Shown one piece after another: positions 33,922 to 43,611 of a stretch of DNA of 64,000 nt. The first letter of the stretch is position 1. Every line of letters begins with the position of its first letter. A model generated the notes under the pieces. That model did not search any database and was not told the origin of the DNA. It was given only the letters and a program-made list of their open reading frames with translations. Position numbers and translations under genes: made by a program. The stretch comes from Bradyrhizobium sp. WD16. Its GTDB lineage: Bacteria; Pseudomonadota; Alphaproteobacteria; Rhizobiales; Xanthobacteraceae. The DNA lies in NCBI RefSeq assembly GCF_024181725.1, contig NZ_CP028908.1:744001-808000 (forward strand), read 5' to 3'.

Positions 33922-36717
33922 TCAGCCGCTGTTGCGCAGGCCGGCCGAGACGCCGTTGATGGTGAGCTGGATGCCGCGCAGCACCTGTTCGTCGGTGGAA
34001 TGGGCGCGATGAGCCCTGAGCAGCTCGACCTGCATGTGGTTGAGCGGATCGAGATAGGGGAAGCGGTTGCGGATCGAGCGCTCCAGCACCGGGTTGGACT
34101 GCAACAGCCGCTCCTGGCCGGTGATCTCGAGCAGCGCGCCGGTCGCGCCCTGCCATTCGGCGCGAATCCGCTGGAACACGCGTTCGCGCAGCTCGACGTC
34201 GTTGACGAGCTCGGCATAGCGCGAGGCGACGGCGATGCTGCTCTTGGACAGCACCATGTCCATGTTCGACAGCAGGGTGCGGAAGAACGGCCATTCGCGA
34301 TAGAGCTCGCGCAGGAAGGCGATGCCCTGGTCGGGGTGGCGCTTGACCCAGCCGTCCACCGCGCTGGCGAAGCCGTACCAGCCCGGCAGCATCAGCCGGC
34401 ACTGCGCCCAGCTGAACACCCAGGGGATGGCGCGCAGATCCTCGATGCGGCGCGTCTTCTTGCGCGACGCCGGCCGGCTGCCGATGTTGAGGGTGGCGAT
34501 CTCCGAGATCACCGTCGACTGCCAGAAATATTCCTCGAAGCCGTCGGTCTCGTAGACGAGGTCGCGATAGGCGGCGAACGCCAGCGCCGACAGCTCCTCC
34601 ATGGCCTCGAGATAGGCCTCGCGCGGCGCCGCATGCTGCGGCTGCAGCAGGCTCGCCTCCAGCGTCGCCGCCACCATGACCTCGAGGTTGCGCCGGCCGA
34701 CCTCCGGATTGGAATATTTGCTGAAGATGATCTCGCCCTGCTCGGTAATCCGGATCTGGCCGTTCACGGCGCCGCCGGGCTGGGCGAGGATGGCGTCGAA
34801 GCTCGGCCCGCCGCCGCGGCCGACCGAGCCGCCGCGGCCGTGGAACAGGCGCAGGCGCACGCCCTGGCGCGCGAACACGTCGAGCAGGCCGATCTCGGCC
34901 TTGTAGAGCTCCCAGCCCGAGGTGATGAAGCCGCCGTCCTTGTTGCTGTCGGAATAGCCGAGCATCACCTCCTGCACCGAGCCGCGGCTGTCGACGAGGC
35001 GGCGATAGGCCGGCAGCGACAGCAGGCGATCCATGATCGCGGCGCAGTGGCGCAGGTCGTCGATGGTCTCGAACAGCGGCACGATGTTGACGCGGCTCGT
35101 CCCGTCCGGATCGACGAGGCCGGCTTCCTTGAGCAGCACCGCGATTTCCAGCAGGTCCGAGGCCCCCTTGGTCATCGAGACGATGCACTGATTGACGGCG
35201 GCTTCGCCGAACCGGCGCTTGCCCTCGGCGACCGCGCGGAGCACCTCGAGTTCGCTGCGGGTCTCCTCGCTGTAGTCGCGGAACGGCGAAAGCAGCGGCC
35301 GCGGCGAAGTGAGCTCGCGGGCGAGCAGCGCGAGACGCGCCTCCTCGTCGAGGTCGCCATAGCCCCCCTCGACGCCGGCGGCGGCAAATAGCTCGGCGAT
35401 GCTGCGCTCGTGCACCGCCGAGTTCTGCCGGATATCGAGGCTGGCGAGGTGGAAGCCGAAGCAGTCCACCGCCCGGCGCAGCCGCCGCAGGCGGCCGCGG
35501 GCGATCACCGCGACGTGGTTGTCGCAGAGCGAGCGGTGGATGGTTTCGAGGTCGGCGCGGAAGGCCGCGGCGTCGGCATAGGGCGCGGCCTCGCCGACCG
35601 GCCGCCGGTCCGCGGCGACGCCGTCGAGAACGGCCGCGGTGGCGGCGAGGCGGGCATAAAGGCCGGAGATCGCCAGCCGATAGGGCTCGCGCTTGCGGTG
35701 TGGCGAGGTGTCGGGCGATTGCTCCACCAGCGCCCGCATCGGATCGGACAGGGTGATGAACTGGCCGGCCAGGGACAGTTCGCCGCCGAGCTGATGCAGC
35801 TCGGACAGATAGAAGCGCAGGATCCGGATGCTCTGCAGCCGCAGCGTATCGCGAAACACCGTCGCGGTGACGAAGGGATTGCCGTCGCGGTCGCCGCCGA
35901 TCCAGCTGCCGATGCGCAGGAAGGAGGCGAGTTCGTCGTCGGCGCAGGCGTCCTCGGCAGCGAGCTGATCCTCCAGCGCGCCATACAGCCGCGGCAGTTC
36001 GCGCAGGAAGGTATAGTCGTAGAACGACAGGCCGTTGGCGACTTCGTCGAGCACCGTCAACTTGGTCCGCCGCAACAGGTTGGTCTGCCACAAGGTGAGG
36101 ACGGCGCGGCCCAGTTGCTCGTCGATGTCGGCGAGCTCGTCGGCGGTGAGGCGGGTGCGCCCACGCAGGTCGAGCAGCGCGGCGATCTCCATCTCGCGGT
36201 CGATGGTGCTCTTGCGCCGGACTTCGGTCGGATGGGCGGTGAGCACCGGGCTGATCAGGGCGCCGGCGAAGAAGCGCCGCAGCGCCGGCGCGTCGACGGC
36301 CGCTTGCCGGCTGCGGCTCAGCACATCGGCCAGCGTGCCGCGCTCGTCGGCGCCGGCGCGGGCACGGTTGCGGCGGATGTGATCCTGGTCCTCGGCGATG
36401 TTGGCGAGATGCGAGAAATAGCTGAAGGCGCGGACGATGCGCACGGTTTCGGCCACCGACATGCCGCCGAAGATCGCATCGAGTTCGTCGCGGGCGGCCT
36501 GATCCTCGTCGCGGTGGAACCTGACCGAGGTCTGGCGGATGCGCTCGACGAGGTCGAACACCGCCTCGCCCTCCTGGTCGCGCACGGTGTCGCCGAGAAT
36601 GCGCCCGAGCTGCCGGATGTCGTTGCGCAGCAGGACGTCGTCGAGTTCCGGCGGCCTGGCATCGTCCGCCGCCATCCTGCTTGTCCTCGCCGCGATGCTG
36701 CTGCTGTCCGACGCCAT
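33922..36717 (-). CDS. ppc: Phosphoenolpyruvate carboxylase
   Basis: 931 residues, usual size. Start ATG 36717 with GGGGAG five bases upstream. Catalytic His162 in [12 protein letters not shown], the Lys in [10 protein letters not shown] and the Gly-rich [14 protein letters not shown] loop are all present, and the C-terminus ends in [14 protein letters not shown]. Converts PEP and bicarbonate to oxaloacetate, refilling the TCA cycle. Monocistronic. Confidence 0.96.
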   Translation of the reverse strand: MASDSSSIAARTSRMAADDARPPELDDVLLRNDIRQLGRILGDTVRDQEGEAVFDLVERIRQTSVRFHRDEDQAARDELDAIFGGMSVAETVRIVRAFSYFSHLANIAEDQDHIRRNRARAGADERGTLADVLSRSRQAAVDAPALRRFFAGALISPVLTAHPTEVRRKSTIDREMEIAALLDLRGRTRLTADELADIDEQLGRAVLTLWQTNLLRRTKLTVLDEVANGLSFYDYTFLRELPRLYGALEDQLAAEDACADDELASFLRIGSWIGGDRDGNPFVTATVFRDTLRLQSIRILRFYLSELHQLGGELSLAGQFITLSDPMRALVEQSPDTSPHRKREPYRLAISGLYARLAATAAVLDGVAADRRPVGEAAPYADAAAFRADLETIHRSLCDNHVAVIARGRLRRLRRAVDCFGFHLASLDIRQNSAVHERSIAELFAAAGVEGGYGDLDEEARLALLARELTSPRPLLSPFRDYSEETRSELEVLRAVAEGKRRFGEAAVNQCIVSMTKGASDLLEIAVLLKEAGLVDPDGTSRVNIVPLFETIDDLRHCAAIMDRLLSLPAYRRLVDSRGSVQEVMLGYSDSNKDGGFITSGWELYKAEIGLLDVFARQGVRLRLFHGRGGSVGRGGGPSFDAILAQPGGAVNGQIRITEQGEIIFSKYSNPEVGRRNLEVMVAATLEASLLQPQHAAPREAYLEAMEELSALAFAAYRDLVYETDGFEEYFWQSTVISEIATLNIGSRPASRKKTRRIEDLRAIPWVFSWAQCRLMLPGWYGFASAVDGWVKRHPDQGIAFLRELYREWPFFRTLLSNMDMVLSKSSIAVASRYAELVNDVELRERVFQRIRAEWQGATGALLEITGQERLLQSNPVLERSIRNRFPYLDPLNHMQVELLRAHRAHSTDEQVLRGIQLTINGVSAGLRNSG

Positions 36718-36896
36718 GGCGCTCCCCGTTTGCCCGCGTTTGTCCCATATCAACGGGGGGCGACGCAAGAATCCGGCCGGCCCCACGGAGGACTGACCGT
36801 CGGCGACGTCAACGGCTGGCGCGCCGCCTCTTTCGGCAAGGCATGAGCAGCTTGCCCGGCGCGATCGGCGACTCCGCTGCGGGAGTGCCGATGGAC

Positions 36897-38657
36897 TCAG
36901 CGGGAGCCGAACTTATAGGACGCCTGCAGGAACATCGCCGCCTGTTCGGCCGAAAAGGTCTGCTGTTCAATTTCGCCTTTGCCGCCGTTCGAGAAGTTAG
37001 CAGTCTTGCCCTGCGCGACCCAATAGGCCCAGTAGCGGCCGCCCACGCCGACGCTGACCCTCTCGGTGACGTCGTAGGACAGGATCGCCTCGAGCTGAAC
37101 GCCGTTGCCGGTGCCCCACTGCGGAGACACCGCGTTCGGGCCGTGATCGTCCTCGCCGTGAAAGCGAACATAGGGCAGATAGGCGGCCTCGGCGTTGAGA
37201 TGCACACGGGGCGCGAGGAGGACGTCCGCGGCGGCGCCGACACGCAGGGCGCGCCAGATCGTGTCCTGTCCAAGGCCCACGGCGTCGACGGTCTGCGCCG
37301 GCGCGTACATGACATAGGTCATGAGCTTGTTGGTCAGCATCGGCTGCTCGAAATAGCTGTAGCCGGTGAACACCGTGAGCCTCGCCGCCGGCTGCCGGAA
37401 CCAGTCGTAACCGGCATCCACCGTGAAATATTTGATCTTGCTCGAGGCCTCGGAAAGCGAGTTCTGATACGGGAAGACGCTTTCGGCGGTGCCGTCGAGC
37501 GGCTGCGCGAGGCCCCAGTCCTCGTCATTCATGTGACCGTGTTTGCCGCTCCCGGCGCCGACGAAACCTTTCAGGACGAAGTTCTGCGGGGTGTCGATCC
37601 GCGCAAAGAGTTCGCCAGAATCCGTCTGCAGATCGGTCCACGTCAGCCGCGAGTTGTTCACCGGCGGGGGCGAGGCTCCACCGAGATCCTGCTTGAACCG
37701 CCCCCAGCCGTGCACGTAGCGCGCGCCCAGTTCGACCTCGACGGCGCCGGCGGCCGGCAGCGCTGGAGCTGCCGTCGTGGGCGCCGCCCGGTCGCCGAAG
37801 CGGTAGTTCACCCCGAGCTTCATCGCGTGGATCGCCTGGCCGATCCCGGTCGCCCTGCCATCGGGGGCCGACGAACCGGCAACGCCGGGCAGCACGCCGA
37901 TGGTGATGGGGGCATCAGGCGTTGCAAGACCATGCCGGCCGAAGCCGAGATAGTCGTATTCGGCCATCACCGACCAGTTGCCGCTCAGGGCGTATTCGAG
38001 GCCGACGCCCGCAGTCCAGCCGAGCTGGCTGAAGCTGGAGCTGGTCACGGCGTTCGGCGGGCCATCCGTTCCTTCCCGAATATTGTTGGTGGCGATATCG
38101 ACGCTGCCCTGCATCCAGGCCAGCCCGCCCTTGGCATAGAGCAGCATCTCCCCGCGCAGTCCGGTCGCGAGCCCGACGCGGCCGGTAACGGTGCCGAGCC
38201 AGCGCGGCTGCACCTGACAGGTCGCGCCATAGGCTCCGCCGAGGAAGCCCGGCAAGTTCTCCGGCGGCAGCGGCCCAAGGCTGCGGGCCGGCTGCAGGCA
38301 GGTGAAGGTGCCGTTCAGGTTAGCCCACGTCACGTCGGCCTGAGCGCCGAACACCCACGGCCCGGTCTGCCAGTCATAGCCGACCTGGCCACCGAGCAGC
38401 GGACCCGGAGAGCGGATGTGGTCACCGAACAGCGTCTGACCATAGGGATCGTCGACGTGGCTCAGGTCCAGGGCGCCACCCGTATGCGCGCCAAGGTAGA
38501 AGCCGGACCAGCTCCACCGAGCGGGTGCCGGCGCCTTCACGGAAGGATCGGCCGCACTTGCGGCTGTCCCGGCCGACAGCAAGGCAACGGTGCAAAGCAA
38601 CAGGTTCTTGACGACGGCCATGCGCGCTTTGACGCCCACGCGAGCTGCGACATCCAT
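36897..38657 (-). CDS. Outer-membrane protein with two beta-barrel domains
   Basis: 586 residues. ATG 38657 is used since GAGGA precedes it by about seven bases; the signal peptide is [20 protein letters not shown], starting near residue 20. Residues about 45-290 look like an Omp25/opacity-type 8-strand barrel ([45 protein letters not shown]). After a Pro/Ala linker, residues about 300-586 form a second, omptin-like set of aromatic strands ending in [10 protein letters not shown] with the C-terminal Arg. Such fusions are known in Rhizobiales; role unknown. Confidence 0.75.
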   Translation of the reverse strand: MDVAARVGVKARMAVVKNLLLCTVALLSAGTAASAADPSVKAPAPARWSWSGFYLGAHTGGALDLSHVDDPYGQTLFGDHIRSPGPLLGGQVGYDWQTGPWVFGAQADVTWANLNGTFTCLQPARSLGPLPPENLPGFLGGAYGATCQVQPRWLGTVTGRVGLATGLRGEMLLYAKGGLAWMQGSVDIATNNIREGTDGPPNAVTSSSFSQLGWTAGVGLEYALSGNWSVMAEYDYLGFGRHGLATPDAPITIGVLPGVAGSSAPDGRATGIGQAIHAMKLGVNYRFGDRAAPTTAAPALPAAGAVEVELGARYVHGWGRFKQDLGGASPPPVNNSRLTWTDLQTDSGELFARIDTPQNFVLKGFVGAGSGKHGHMNDEDWGLAQPLDGTAESVFPYQNSLSEASSKIKYFTVDAGYDWFRQPAARLTVFTGYSYFEQPMLTNKLMTYVMYAPAQTVDAVGLGQDTIWRALRVGAAADVLLAPRVHLNAEAAYLPYVRFHGEDDHGPNAVSPQWGTGNGVQLEAILSYDVTERVSVGVGGRYWAYWVAQGKTANFSNGGKGEIEQQTFSAEQAAMFLQASYKFGSR

Positions 38658-38708
38658 TAAGTATCCTCGCAAAACATGATTCAAGGATGGCCGATTCTCC
38701 CAGCCAAG

Positions 38709-38874
38709 CTAGTGTCCTGTCTCCGAATTACCGCTTCGTTTGCCTCACCCTCGCACGGCAATTCGGAGACATAAGGACACTAGCAAAATCAAAAAGCTAG
38801 TGTGGCTTATGTCTCGCAATTGCCTACAGGGGCTTGCCGCAAAGGACATAGGCAATTGCGAGACGCCACACTAA
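38709..38874. repeat. CTAG-bounded palindrome array 7 (D, spacer, A)
   Basis: D 38709-38783, spacer 38780-38800, A 38797-38874. The last end has mutated from CTAG to CTAA. The composite is 166 bp against 167 in its sister copies. Lies upstream of the outer-membrane protein gene. Confidence 0.9.
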
Positions 38875-39079
38875 TCGAGTCCGCGCTCAAGCGCATCAAC
38901 TATCGTTCTGCGCGAAATAATTGAATCATAACAACCGTTTTGAGAAACGAGACTCCGAACGCAGAGCGGCGGATCGTGCATATCCCGCGCGTGCGCCATG
39001 GCGCACGGGGCTGCGCCAGCCCATCGCCCAACGTCGCGGCGTAGCGGATTGGTCGCGTGCCGCGGGCAAGGAGCGGCCC
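38875..39079. other. Intergenic region before the DUF2189 gene end
   Basis: No gene found. AT-richer near 38900-38940. A 16-bp palindrome, GTGCGCCATGGCGCAC, at 38991-39006 recurs at 58407-58422. An open minus-strand frame passes through but is not coding. Confidence 0.4.
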
Positions 39080-39877
39080 CTACCCCACAGTCGCCACCGG
39101 CGCGACGATGCGGCGGTAGAGATGCCAGGTGGCGTGGCCGAGGATCGGCAGCGTCACCAGGAGGCCAAGAAAGCTCGGCAGCACGGAGACGATGAGCACC
39201 ACGACGATGATCGCGGCCCAGCCGATCATCGGCAGCGGGCTCGCCACCACGGCGCGGACACTGGTGATCATCGCGGTGACGAAATCGACATCGCGATCGA
39301 GCAGCAGCGGAAACGACACCACGGTGAGCGAAAACAGCACCAGCGACAGGATCGCGCCAACCAGATTGCCGATCGCCAGAAACAGCAGGCCGTCGCTGGT
39401 GGTCAGCAGCACCTGAAGGAACTCCCTGAGGCTCGAGAAGGACGCATTGAGGCCGAGCAGCAGCGCGATCAGAAGCCGCACCTGGTACATCCAGATGATG
39501 AAGACGAAGAGCGTGACGAAGGCCATCCAGCCGATCTCGGGGCGGCCGGTCATGCAGCGCCACACTGCAACGACGGTGACGGGTCGGCCGTTTTCCAGCC
39601 GGCGGCTGACCTCATAGAGCCCGACGGCGACGAAGGGGCCGACCAGGGCGAAGCCCGCGGCCAGCGGATAGGCGAGATAGACCGCGCCGAAGGCCGTGAC
39701 GCAGAGCACGATGAGAAGCCCGCCGAGGGCGTAGAAGGCGCCGAAGGCGAGGCCATAAAGCGGCGCGGCGCGAAAATCGCGCAGCCCCTGCGCCAGCGCC
39801 TCGGCGATGTCGGACGCTGTAATGCTGCGGACAACCGGATCGCGCGGACCCGAGGTCTCGATCGTGGTCCCTGCCAT
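39080..39877 (-). CDS. DUF2189 family integral membrane protein
   Basis: 265 residues. It begins with a hydrophilic RSITASDIAEALAQGLRDFR, followed by six hydrophobic segments (for example LAFGAFYALGGLLIVLCVTA and LPMIGWAAIIVVVLIVSVLP). This matches DUF2189 proteins of Rhizobiales. Inner membrane. No functional link is known, and no operon partner is evident; the next gene upstream is 90 bp away. Confidence 0.85.
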   Translation of the reverse strand: MAGTTIETSGPRDPVVRSITASDIAEALAQGLRDFRAAPLYGLAFGAFYALGGLLIVLCVTAFGAVYLAYPLAAGFALVGPFVAVGLYEVSRRLENGRPVTVVAVWRCMTGRPEIGWMAFVTLFVFIIWMYQVRLLIALLLGLNASFSSLREFLQVLLTTSDGLLFLAIGNLVGAILSLVLFSLTVVSFPLLLDRDVDFVTAMITSVRAVVASPLPMIGWAAIIVVVLIVSVLPSFLGLLVTLPILGHATWHLYRRIVAPVATVG

Positions 39878-39967
39878 GGTCTTCCCCGTGATTTATAGTT
39901 CGTTGGGGAGAGGATTCTTCAAACGTGGCAGACGCGCAAGCGGGATTTGATGACGATGCCCGGACCG

Positions 39968-40384
39968 TCAGCGGATGATGCGGGCGGTGACGCCGGCGAC
40001 GAGCTGCAACACCACGCCGAGCAGCCAGCCCAGCCCGATCAAGATCGCGACCCAGTTCGGCGGTTCGAGATCGAGCACGATGGCAACGACGCTGATCAGC
40101 GCGGCGACCGGGGCGAGGAAGGTCCCGAACGAACTGGCGATCTGGACCTTTTCCGGAAGCGGCTCGGAAGCATCGTCGCGGCGTCCCGACATGTCGATGC
40201 CGAGATAGAAGCCGACCGCGCCACAGATCATCATGGCGAGGACGAAGCCGACCGTCATCATCCCCTGGATCCCGGACTTGGCGACATAGGCCGCGACGAA
40301 CAATCCGCAGGATGCACCCGCAGTGGCGAGGCCGACGCGCTCGAGAACATGGGCGAAACGGTTGGAACGGGAACGAAGAGGCAT
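39968..40384 (-). CDS. Conserved-type membrane protein of unknown function
   Basis: 138 residues, four hydrophobic segments (ATAGASCGLFVAAYVA; MTVGFVLAMMICGAVGFYLG; FLAPVAALISVVAIVLDL; WVAILIGLGWLLGVVLQLVA). ATG 40384 has GAGCGAGA upstream. The loop between helices 2 and 3 is charged. Nothing else is recognised. Same direction as the DUF2189 gene and possibly co-transcribed. Confidence 0.7.
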   Translation of the reverse strand: MPLRSRSNRFAHVLERVGLATAGASCGLFVAAYVAKSGIQGMMTVGFVLAMMICGAVGFYLGIDMSGRRDDASEPLPEKVQIASSFGTFLAPVAALISVVAIVLDLEPPNWVAILIGLGWLLGVVLQLVAGVTARIIR

Positions 40385-40726
40385 CGTCAATCTCGCTCTT
40401 TGCCGTTGAATTCGTCACGCCTGATGCGGCCGGACATTCGCGGGCTGACCCGAAGCCATCTTCCGCGGCTGGCCCGATCGTGACTTGAGCCAAGTCAAAT
40501 GTGCCGGCACCCGGCCACAATGGCACGTCCCGGGGAATCCGTCGACCGCGAGGCGCGGCTCGCGAGGGCCGGACTTTCGCAAGATGCAACCGCCAACGGT
40601 GCTCCGGGCAACGGTATTTTGGCGATTGACAGAGCTCACCGGCGGTGGGCTACATGCCTGCCCGATCAGCCCAATCCGTCCTGGCGTCGCGACCGGGGAC
40701 ACGAGATCCATCAGGGACCAACGCCC
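40385..40726. other. 342-bp intergenic region between divergent genes
   Basis: No gene. It holds a possible promoter at 40626-40655 for the ABC importer. Other sequence is featureless, with scattered direct words such as GAGCCAAGTCAAATGTGCCGG, not more than one copy each. Confidence 0.4.
40626..40655 (+). promoter_or_regulatory. Candidate promoter of the NitT/TauT-type ABC operon
   Basis: TTGACA (40626-40631) matches the -35 consensus exactly. With an 18-base spacer it is followed by a weak -10, CTACAT (40650-40655). It lies about 72 bp before the substrate-binding gene. The weak -10 makes this tentative. Confidence 0.4.
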
Positions 40727-41770
40727 ATGCGCAAGATACCTGTCCGCCGTCCGATGCTCGCTCGTTGGGCGGGCGCCCTCCTGATCGCTGCGGCCGCCAC
40801 CATCACCCTGCTGCCACGCCCTGCGGATGCCCAGACGGCGGTCAAGATCATGGTCGGCGGCATCGACAAGCAGATCTATCTGCCGGCGAAACTGGCCGCC
40901 CAGCTCGGCTTCTTCAAGGAACAGGGCCTGGAGGTCGAATTGTTCAATTCGACGTCGGGCTCCCAGGCGGCCACCGCCCTGCTCGCCCGCGAGGTTCAGG
41001 GCGTGGTCGGGTTCTACGATCACACCATCGACCTGCAGTCGAAGGGCAAGTTCATCACCGACGTGGTGCAATTCTCGGTGGCGCCGGGCGAGACCGTGCT
41101 GGTCAAGGCCGCCGATGCCGACAAGCTGAAGGATCCGGCGACCTGGAAGGGCCAGGCCCTCGGCGTGACGGGGCTGGGGTCGGCCACCGACTTCCTCACC
41201 CGGGCGCTCGCCGCCAAGGCCGGCCTGAAAGTGCAGGATTATACGCTGGTCCCGGTCGGCGCCGGCGACACCTTTCTTGCCGCGATGCAGCAGGGCAAGA
41301 TCGTCTCCGGCATGACCACCGAACCGACGGTGCAGCGCGCGCTCAAGGCCGGCACCGCCAAGGTCGGCATCGACCTGCGCACGCCGGAAGCGACCCGCGC
41401 CGCCCTCGGCGGCGATTATCCGGCGGCCTGTCTCTACATGGACCGCGGCTGGATGGAAGCAAACAAGGAGACGGCGCAGAAGATCGTCAACGCGCTGGTC
41501 AAGACGCTGAAGTGGATGAACGCCCATTCGCCCGAGGAAATCGCGGCGCAGATGCCGAAGGACTATTACGCCGGCGACCTTGCGCTGTATGTGCAGGGCC
41601 TCAAGGAAGGCAAGGCCCAGTATTCGGCCGACGGCATGATGCCGGAGGGCGCGCCGGAGTCCGTGCTGAAGGTGCTGTCCAGCTTCTCGCCGAATGTGCA
41701 GGGCAAGACCATCGACCTGTCGAAGACCTTCACGCGGGAGTTCGTCGTCAAGGCGAATGCATCCCATTGA
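40727..41770 (+). CDS. ABC transporter substrate-binding protein, NitT/TauT (NMT1) family
   Basis: 347 residues with a signal peptide (WAGALLIAAAATITLLPRPA, cleaved near ADAQ). The mature domain begins KIMVGGIDKQIYLPAKLAAQ and has the NMT1-like LAAQLGFFKEQGL and TGLGSATDFLTRAL. Binds a small organic solute (sulfonate, pyrimidine, nitrate or aromatic type) in the periplasm. The stop overlaps the ATPase start by one base (TGATG). Substrate is unknown; nothing nearby points to one. Confidence 0.88.
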   Translation: MRKIPVRRPMLARWAGALLIAAAATITLLPRPADAQTAVKIMVGGIDKQIYLPAKLAAQLGFFKEQGLEVELFNSTSGSQAATALLAREVQGVVGFYDHTIDLQSKGKFITDVVQFSVAPGETVLVKAADADKLKDPATWKGQALGVTGLGSATDFLTRALAAKAGLKVQDYTLVPVGAGDTFLAAMQQGKIVSGMTTEPTVQRALKAGTAKVGIDLRTPEATRAALGGDYPAACLYMDRGWMEANKETAQKIVNALVKTLKWMNAHSPEEIAAQMPKDYYAGDLALYVQGLKEGKAQYSADGMMPEGAPESVLKVLSSFSPNVQGKTIDLSKTFTREFVVKANASH

Positions 41771-42603
41771 TGACCGGACCTGATGCGAGCATGACCGGCA
41801 CCGCCACCGCCGCGGTCGAACTCAAGCACGTCGCCCGCCGCTTCGTGACGCCGAGCGGCGACGTGCTCTCCGCGCTCGAGGATTTCGACCTGCGCATCGC
41901 GCCCGGCGAATTCTGCGCCGTGGTCGGCCCGACCGGCTGCGGCAAGTCCACCACGCTCGGGCTGATCGCCGGACTGGCGCGGCCCCAGGCCGGCGAGGTC
42001 AGCCTGTTCGGCGCGCCGGTGGGCGGCGTCGACCGCCGGGTCGGCTTCGTCTTCCAGCAGGACGCGGTGTTCCCGTGGCGCAATGTGCTCGGCAATGTCA
42101 TGGCGGGACCGCTGTTTCGCGGCGTCGAGGCCGCCAAAGCGAAGGCCGAGGCGCTGGACTGGATTTCCAGGGTCGGTCTCACGGGTTTCGAGAACCATCA
42201 TCCCCATCAGCTCTCCGGCGGCATGCGCAAGCGCGTGGCGCTGGCGCAGACCTTCATCAACCATCCGAAGGTGCTGCTGATGGACGAGCCGTTCTCCGCG
42301 CTCGACGTCCAGACCCGCGAACTGATGCAGGAAGAGCTGTTGCAGTTGTGGGCCCAGCAGCAGTCGGCGGTGCTGTTCGTCACCCACGATCTCGACGAGG
42401 CGATCCTGCTCGCCGACCGCGTCGCGGTGCTGACCACCCGGCCGGCGCGGGTCAAGTCGGTGCACACCATCGACCTGCCGCGCCCCCGCGATGTCGCGAC
42501 GCTGCGCTACGACGAGCGGTTCATCACCATCGCGCGGCGGATTTCCGACGATCTGAGAGAGGAAGTGCTGCGGGCGCGCGCCGGCGCACTGATCCACACA
42601 TGA
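41770..42603 (+). CDS. ABC transporter ATP-binding protein, NitT/TauT family
   Basis: 277 residues. Walker A GPTGCGKST, Q-loop FVFQQDAVFPWRNV, signature LSGGMRKRV, Walker B VLLMDEPFSALD, switch His in VTHDLDEA. The FPWR and EPFSALD wording is typical of the SsuB/TauB/NrtD group. Energises the permease encoded 10 bp downstream. Confidence 0.93.
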   Translation: MTGPDASMTGTATAAVELKHVARRFVTPSGDVLSALEDFDLRIAPGEFCAVVGPTGCGKSTTLGLIAGLARPQAGEVSLFGAPVGGVDRRVGFVFQQDAVFPWRNVLGNVMAGPLFRGVEAAKAKAEALDWISRVGLTGFENHHPHQLSGGMRKRVALAQTFINHPKVLLMDEPFSALDVQTRELMQEELLQLWAQQQSAVLFVTHDLDEAILLADRVAVLTTRPARVKSVHTIDLPRPRDVATLRYDERFITIARRISDDLREEVLRARAGALIHT

Positions 42604-42613
42604 CCAGTATCGC

Positions 42614-43462
42614 ATGACCAGCATCACCGACCAACCCATCGCACGCGACGGCCGCCTCGAACCGATGGTCGACCGCATCCGCCGCTACAATCGCACGGTG
42701 CTGGCGCTCCGCCTCGCCGTGCTGGTCGCGCTGATCGCCGGCTGGGAAGGCGGCGTCCGCCTCGGCGCGATCGACCCGTTCTTCTTCGGCCAGCCGAGCG
42801 CCATCGTCGTCAAGCTCGTCGACTGGTTCCAGAACGGCACCTCGATCGGCCCGTTGTGGATGCAGATCTGGGTGACGATCTACGAGGCCGGCGCCGGCTT
42901 CCTGATCGGCGCCGTGCTCGGCATCTTTTGCGGCATCGCGCTAGGGCGCAACCAGCTCCTCTCCGACATCTTCTCGATCTACATCAAGGTCGCCAATTCG
43001 ATTCCGCGCGTCGTGCTCGGCTCGATCTTCATCGTCGCGCTCGGCCTCGGCGCCCCCTCCAAGATCGCCCTCGCGGTCGTCATGGTGTTCTTCGTGGTGT
43101 TCGCCAACGCCTTCCAGGGCGTGCGCGAGGCGGACAAGAACCTGATCGCCAATGCCCGCATTCTCGGCGCCAGCCCCTGGCAGATGACCCGCGCGGTGGT
43201 GATCCCTTCGGCGCTGTCCTGGATCCTGGCGAGCCTGCATGTCAGCTTCGGCTTCGCCCTGGTCGGCGCCATCGTCGGCGAATTCCTCGGCGCCCGCGAA
43301 GGCATGGGGCTCTTGATCGCAACCGCCCAGGGCTCGTTCGATTCCAACGGCGTCTTCGCCGCCATGATCGTCATCGCCGTGGTGGCGCTGATCGCCGAAT
43401 GGCTGCTGACGATGATCGAGAACCGGCTGCTGACCTGGCGGCCGGAGACGAGCCGGGAGTAG
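42614..43462 (+). CDS. ABC transporter permease, NitT/TauT family
   Basis: 282 residues, six membrane segments. The EAA-loop region reads FQGVREADKNLIANARILGA, with ASPWQMTRAVVIPSAL. Last gene of a three-gene importer. Terminated or buffered by a C-rich hairpin at 43573-43593 before the convergent porin gene. TAG stop, not repeat-derived. Confidence 0.92.
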   Translation: MTSITDQPIARDGRLEPMVDRIRRYNRTVLALRLAVLVALIAGWEGGVRLGAIDPFFFGQPSAIVVKLVDWFQNGTSIGPLWMQIWVTIYEAGAGFLIGAVLGIFCGIALGRNQLLSDIFSIYIKVANSIPRVVLGSIFIVALGLGAPSKIALAVVMVFFVVFANAFQGVREADKNLIANARILGASPWQMTRAVVIPSALSWILASLHVSFGFALVGAIVGEFLGAREGMGLLIATAQGSFDSNGVFAAMIVIAVVALIAEWLLTMIENRLLTWRPETSRE

Positions 43463-43572
43463 ACACGGCGTCGCCCGTGGCTCGACCGGGCGAGCCCGTA
43501 CGCCGGGACGCCGGAGATGCGAGAAGGCGTCAGTCGCCGGGCCTATTTCCGTTCACACGGAGTAACGCCCCC

Positions 43573-43593
43573 CCCCCCGGACAAGCCGGGGGG
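43573..43593. terminator. GC hairpin between convergent genes
   Basis: CCCCCCGG-acaag-CCGGGGGG, within a run of eleven Cs. It lies between the permease stop and the porin stop. No T-run follows, so it may be an intergenic repeat of the 'CCCCGGacaagCCGGGG' type rather than a true terminator. Confidence 0.5.
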
Positions 43594-43611
43594 CGACAGC
43601 ACGATGCGCGC

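Noticed and set aside
38991-39006. 16-bp palindrome GTGCGCCATGGCGCAC found here and at 58407-58422
   Set aside because: At the second site it is formed partly by the start of the PAS gene (ATGGCGCAC). In GC-rich DNA two copies may be chance, and there is no shared context.
38871-39563. Minus-strand open frame ending at the mutated repeat end (CTAA)
   Set aside because: It overlaps the DUF2189 gene in another frame and has no conserved features; the DUF2189 frame is clearly the coding one.
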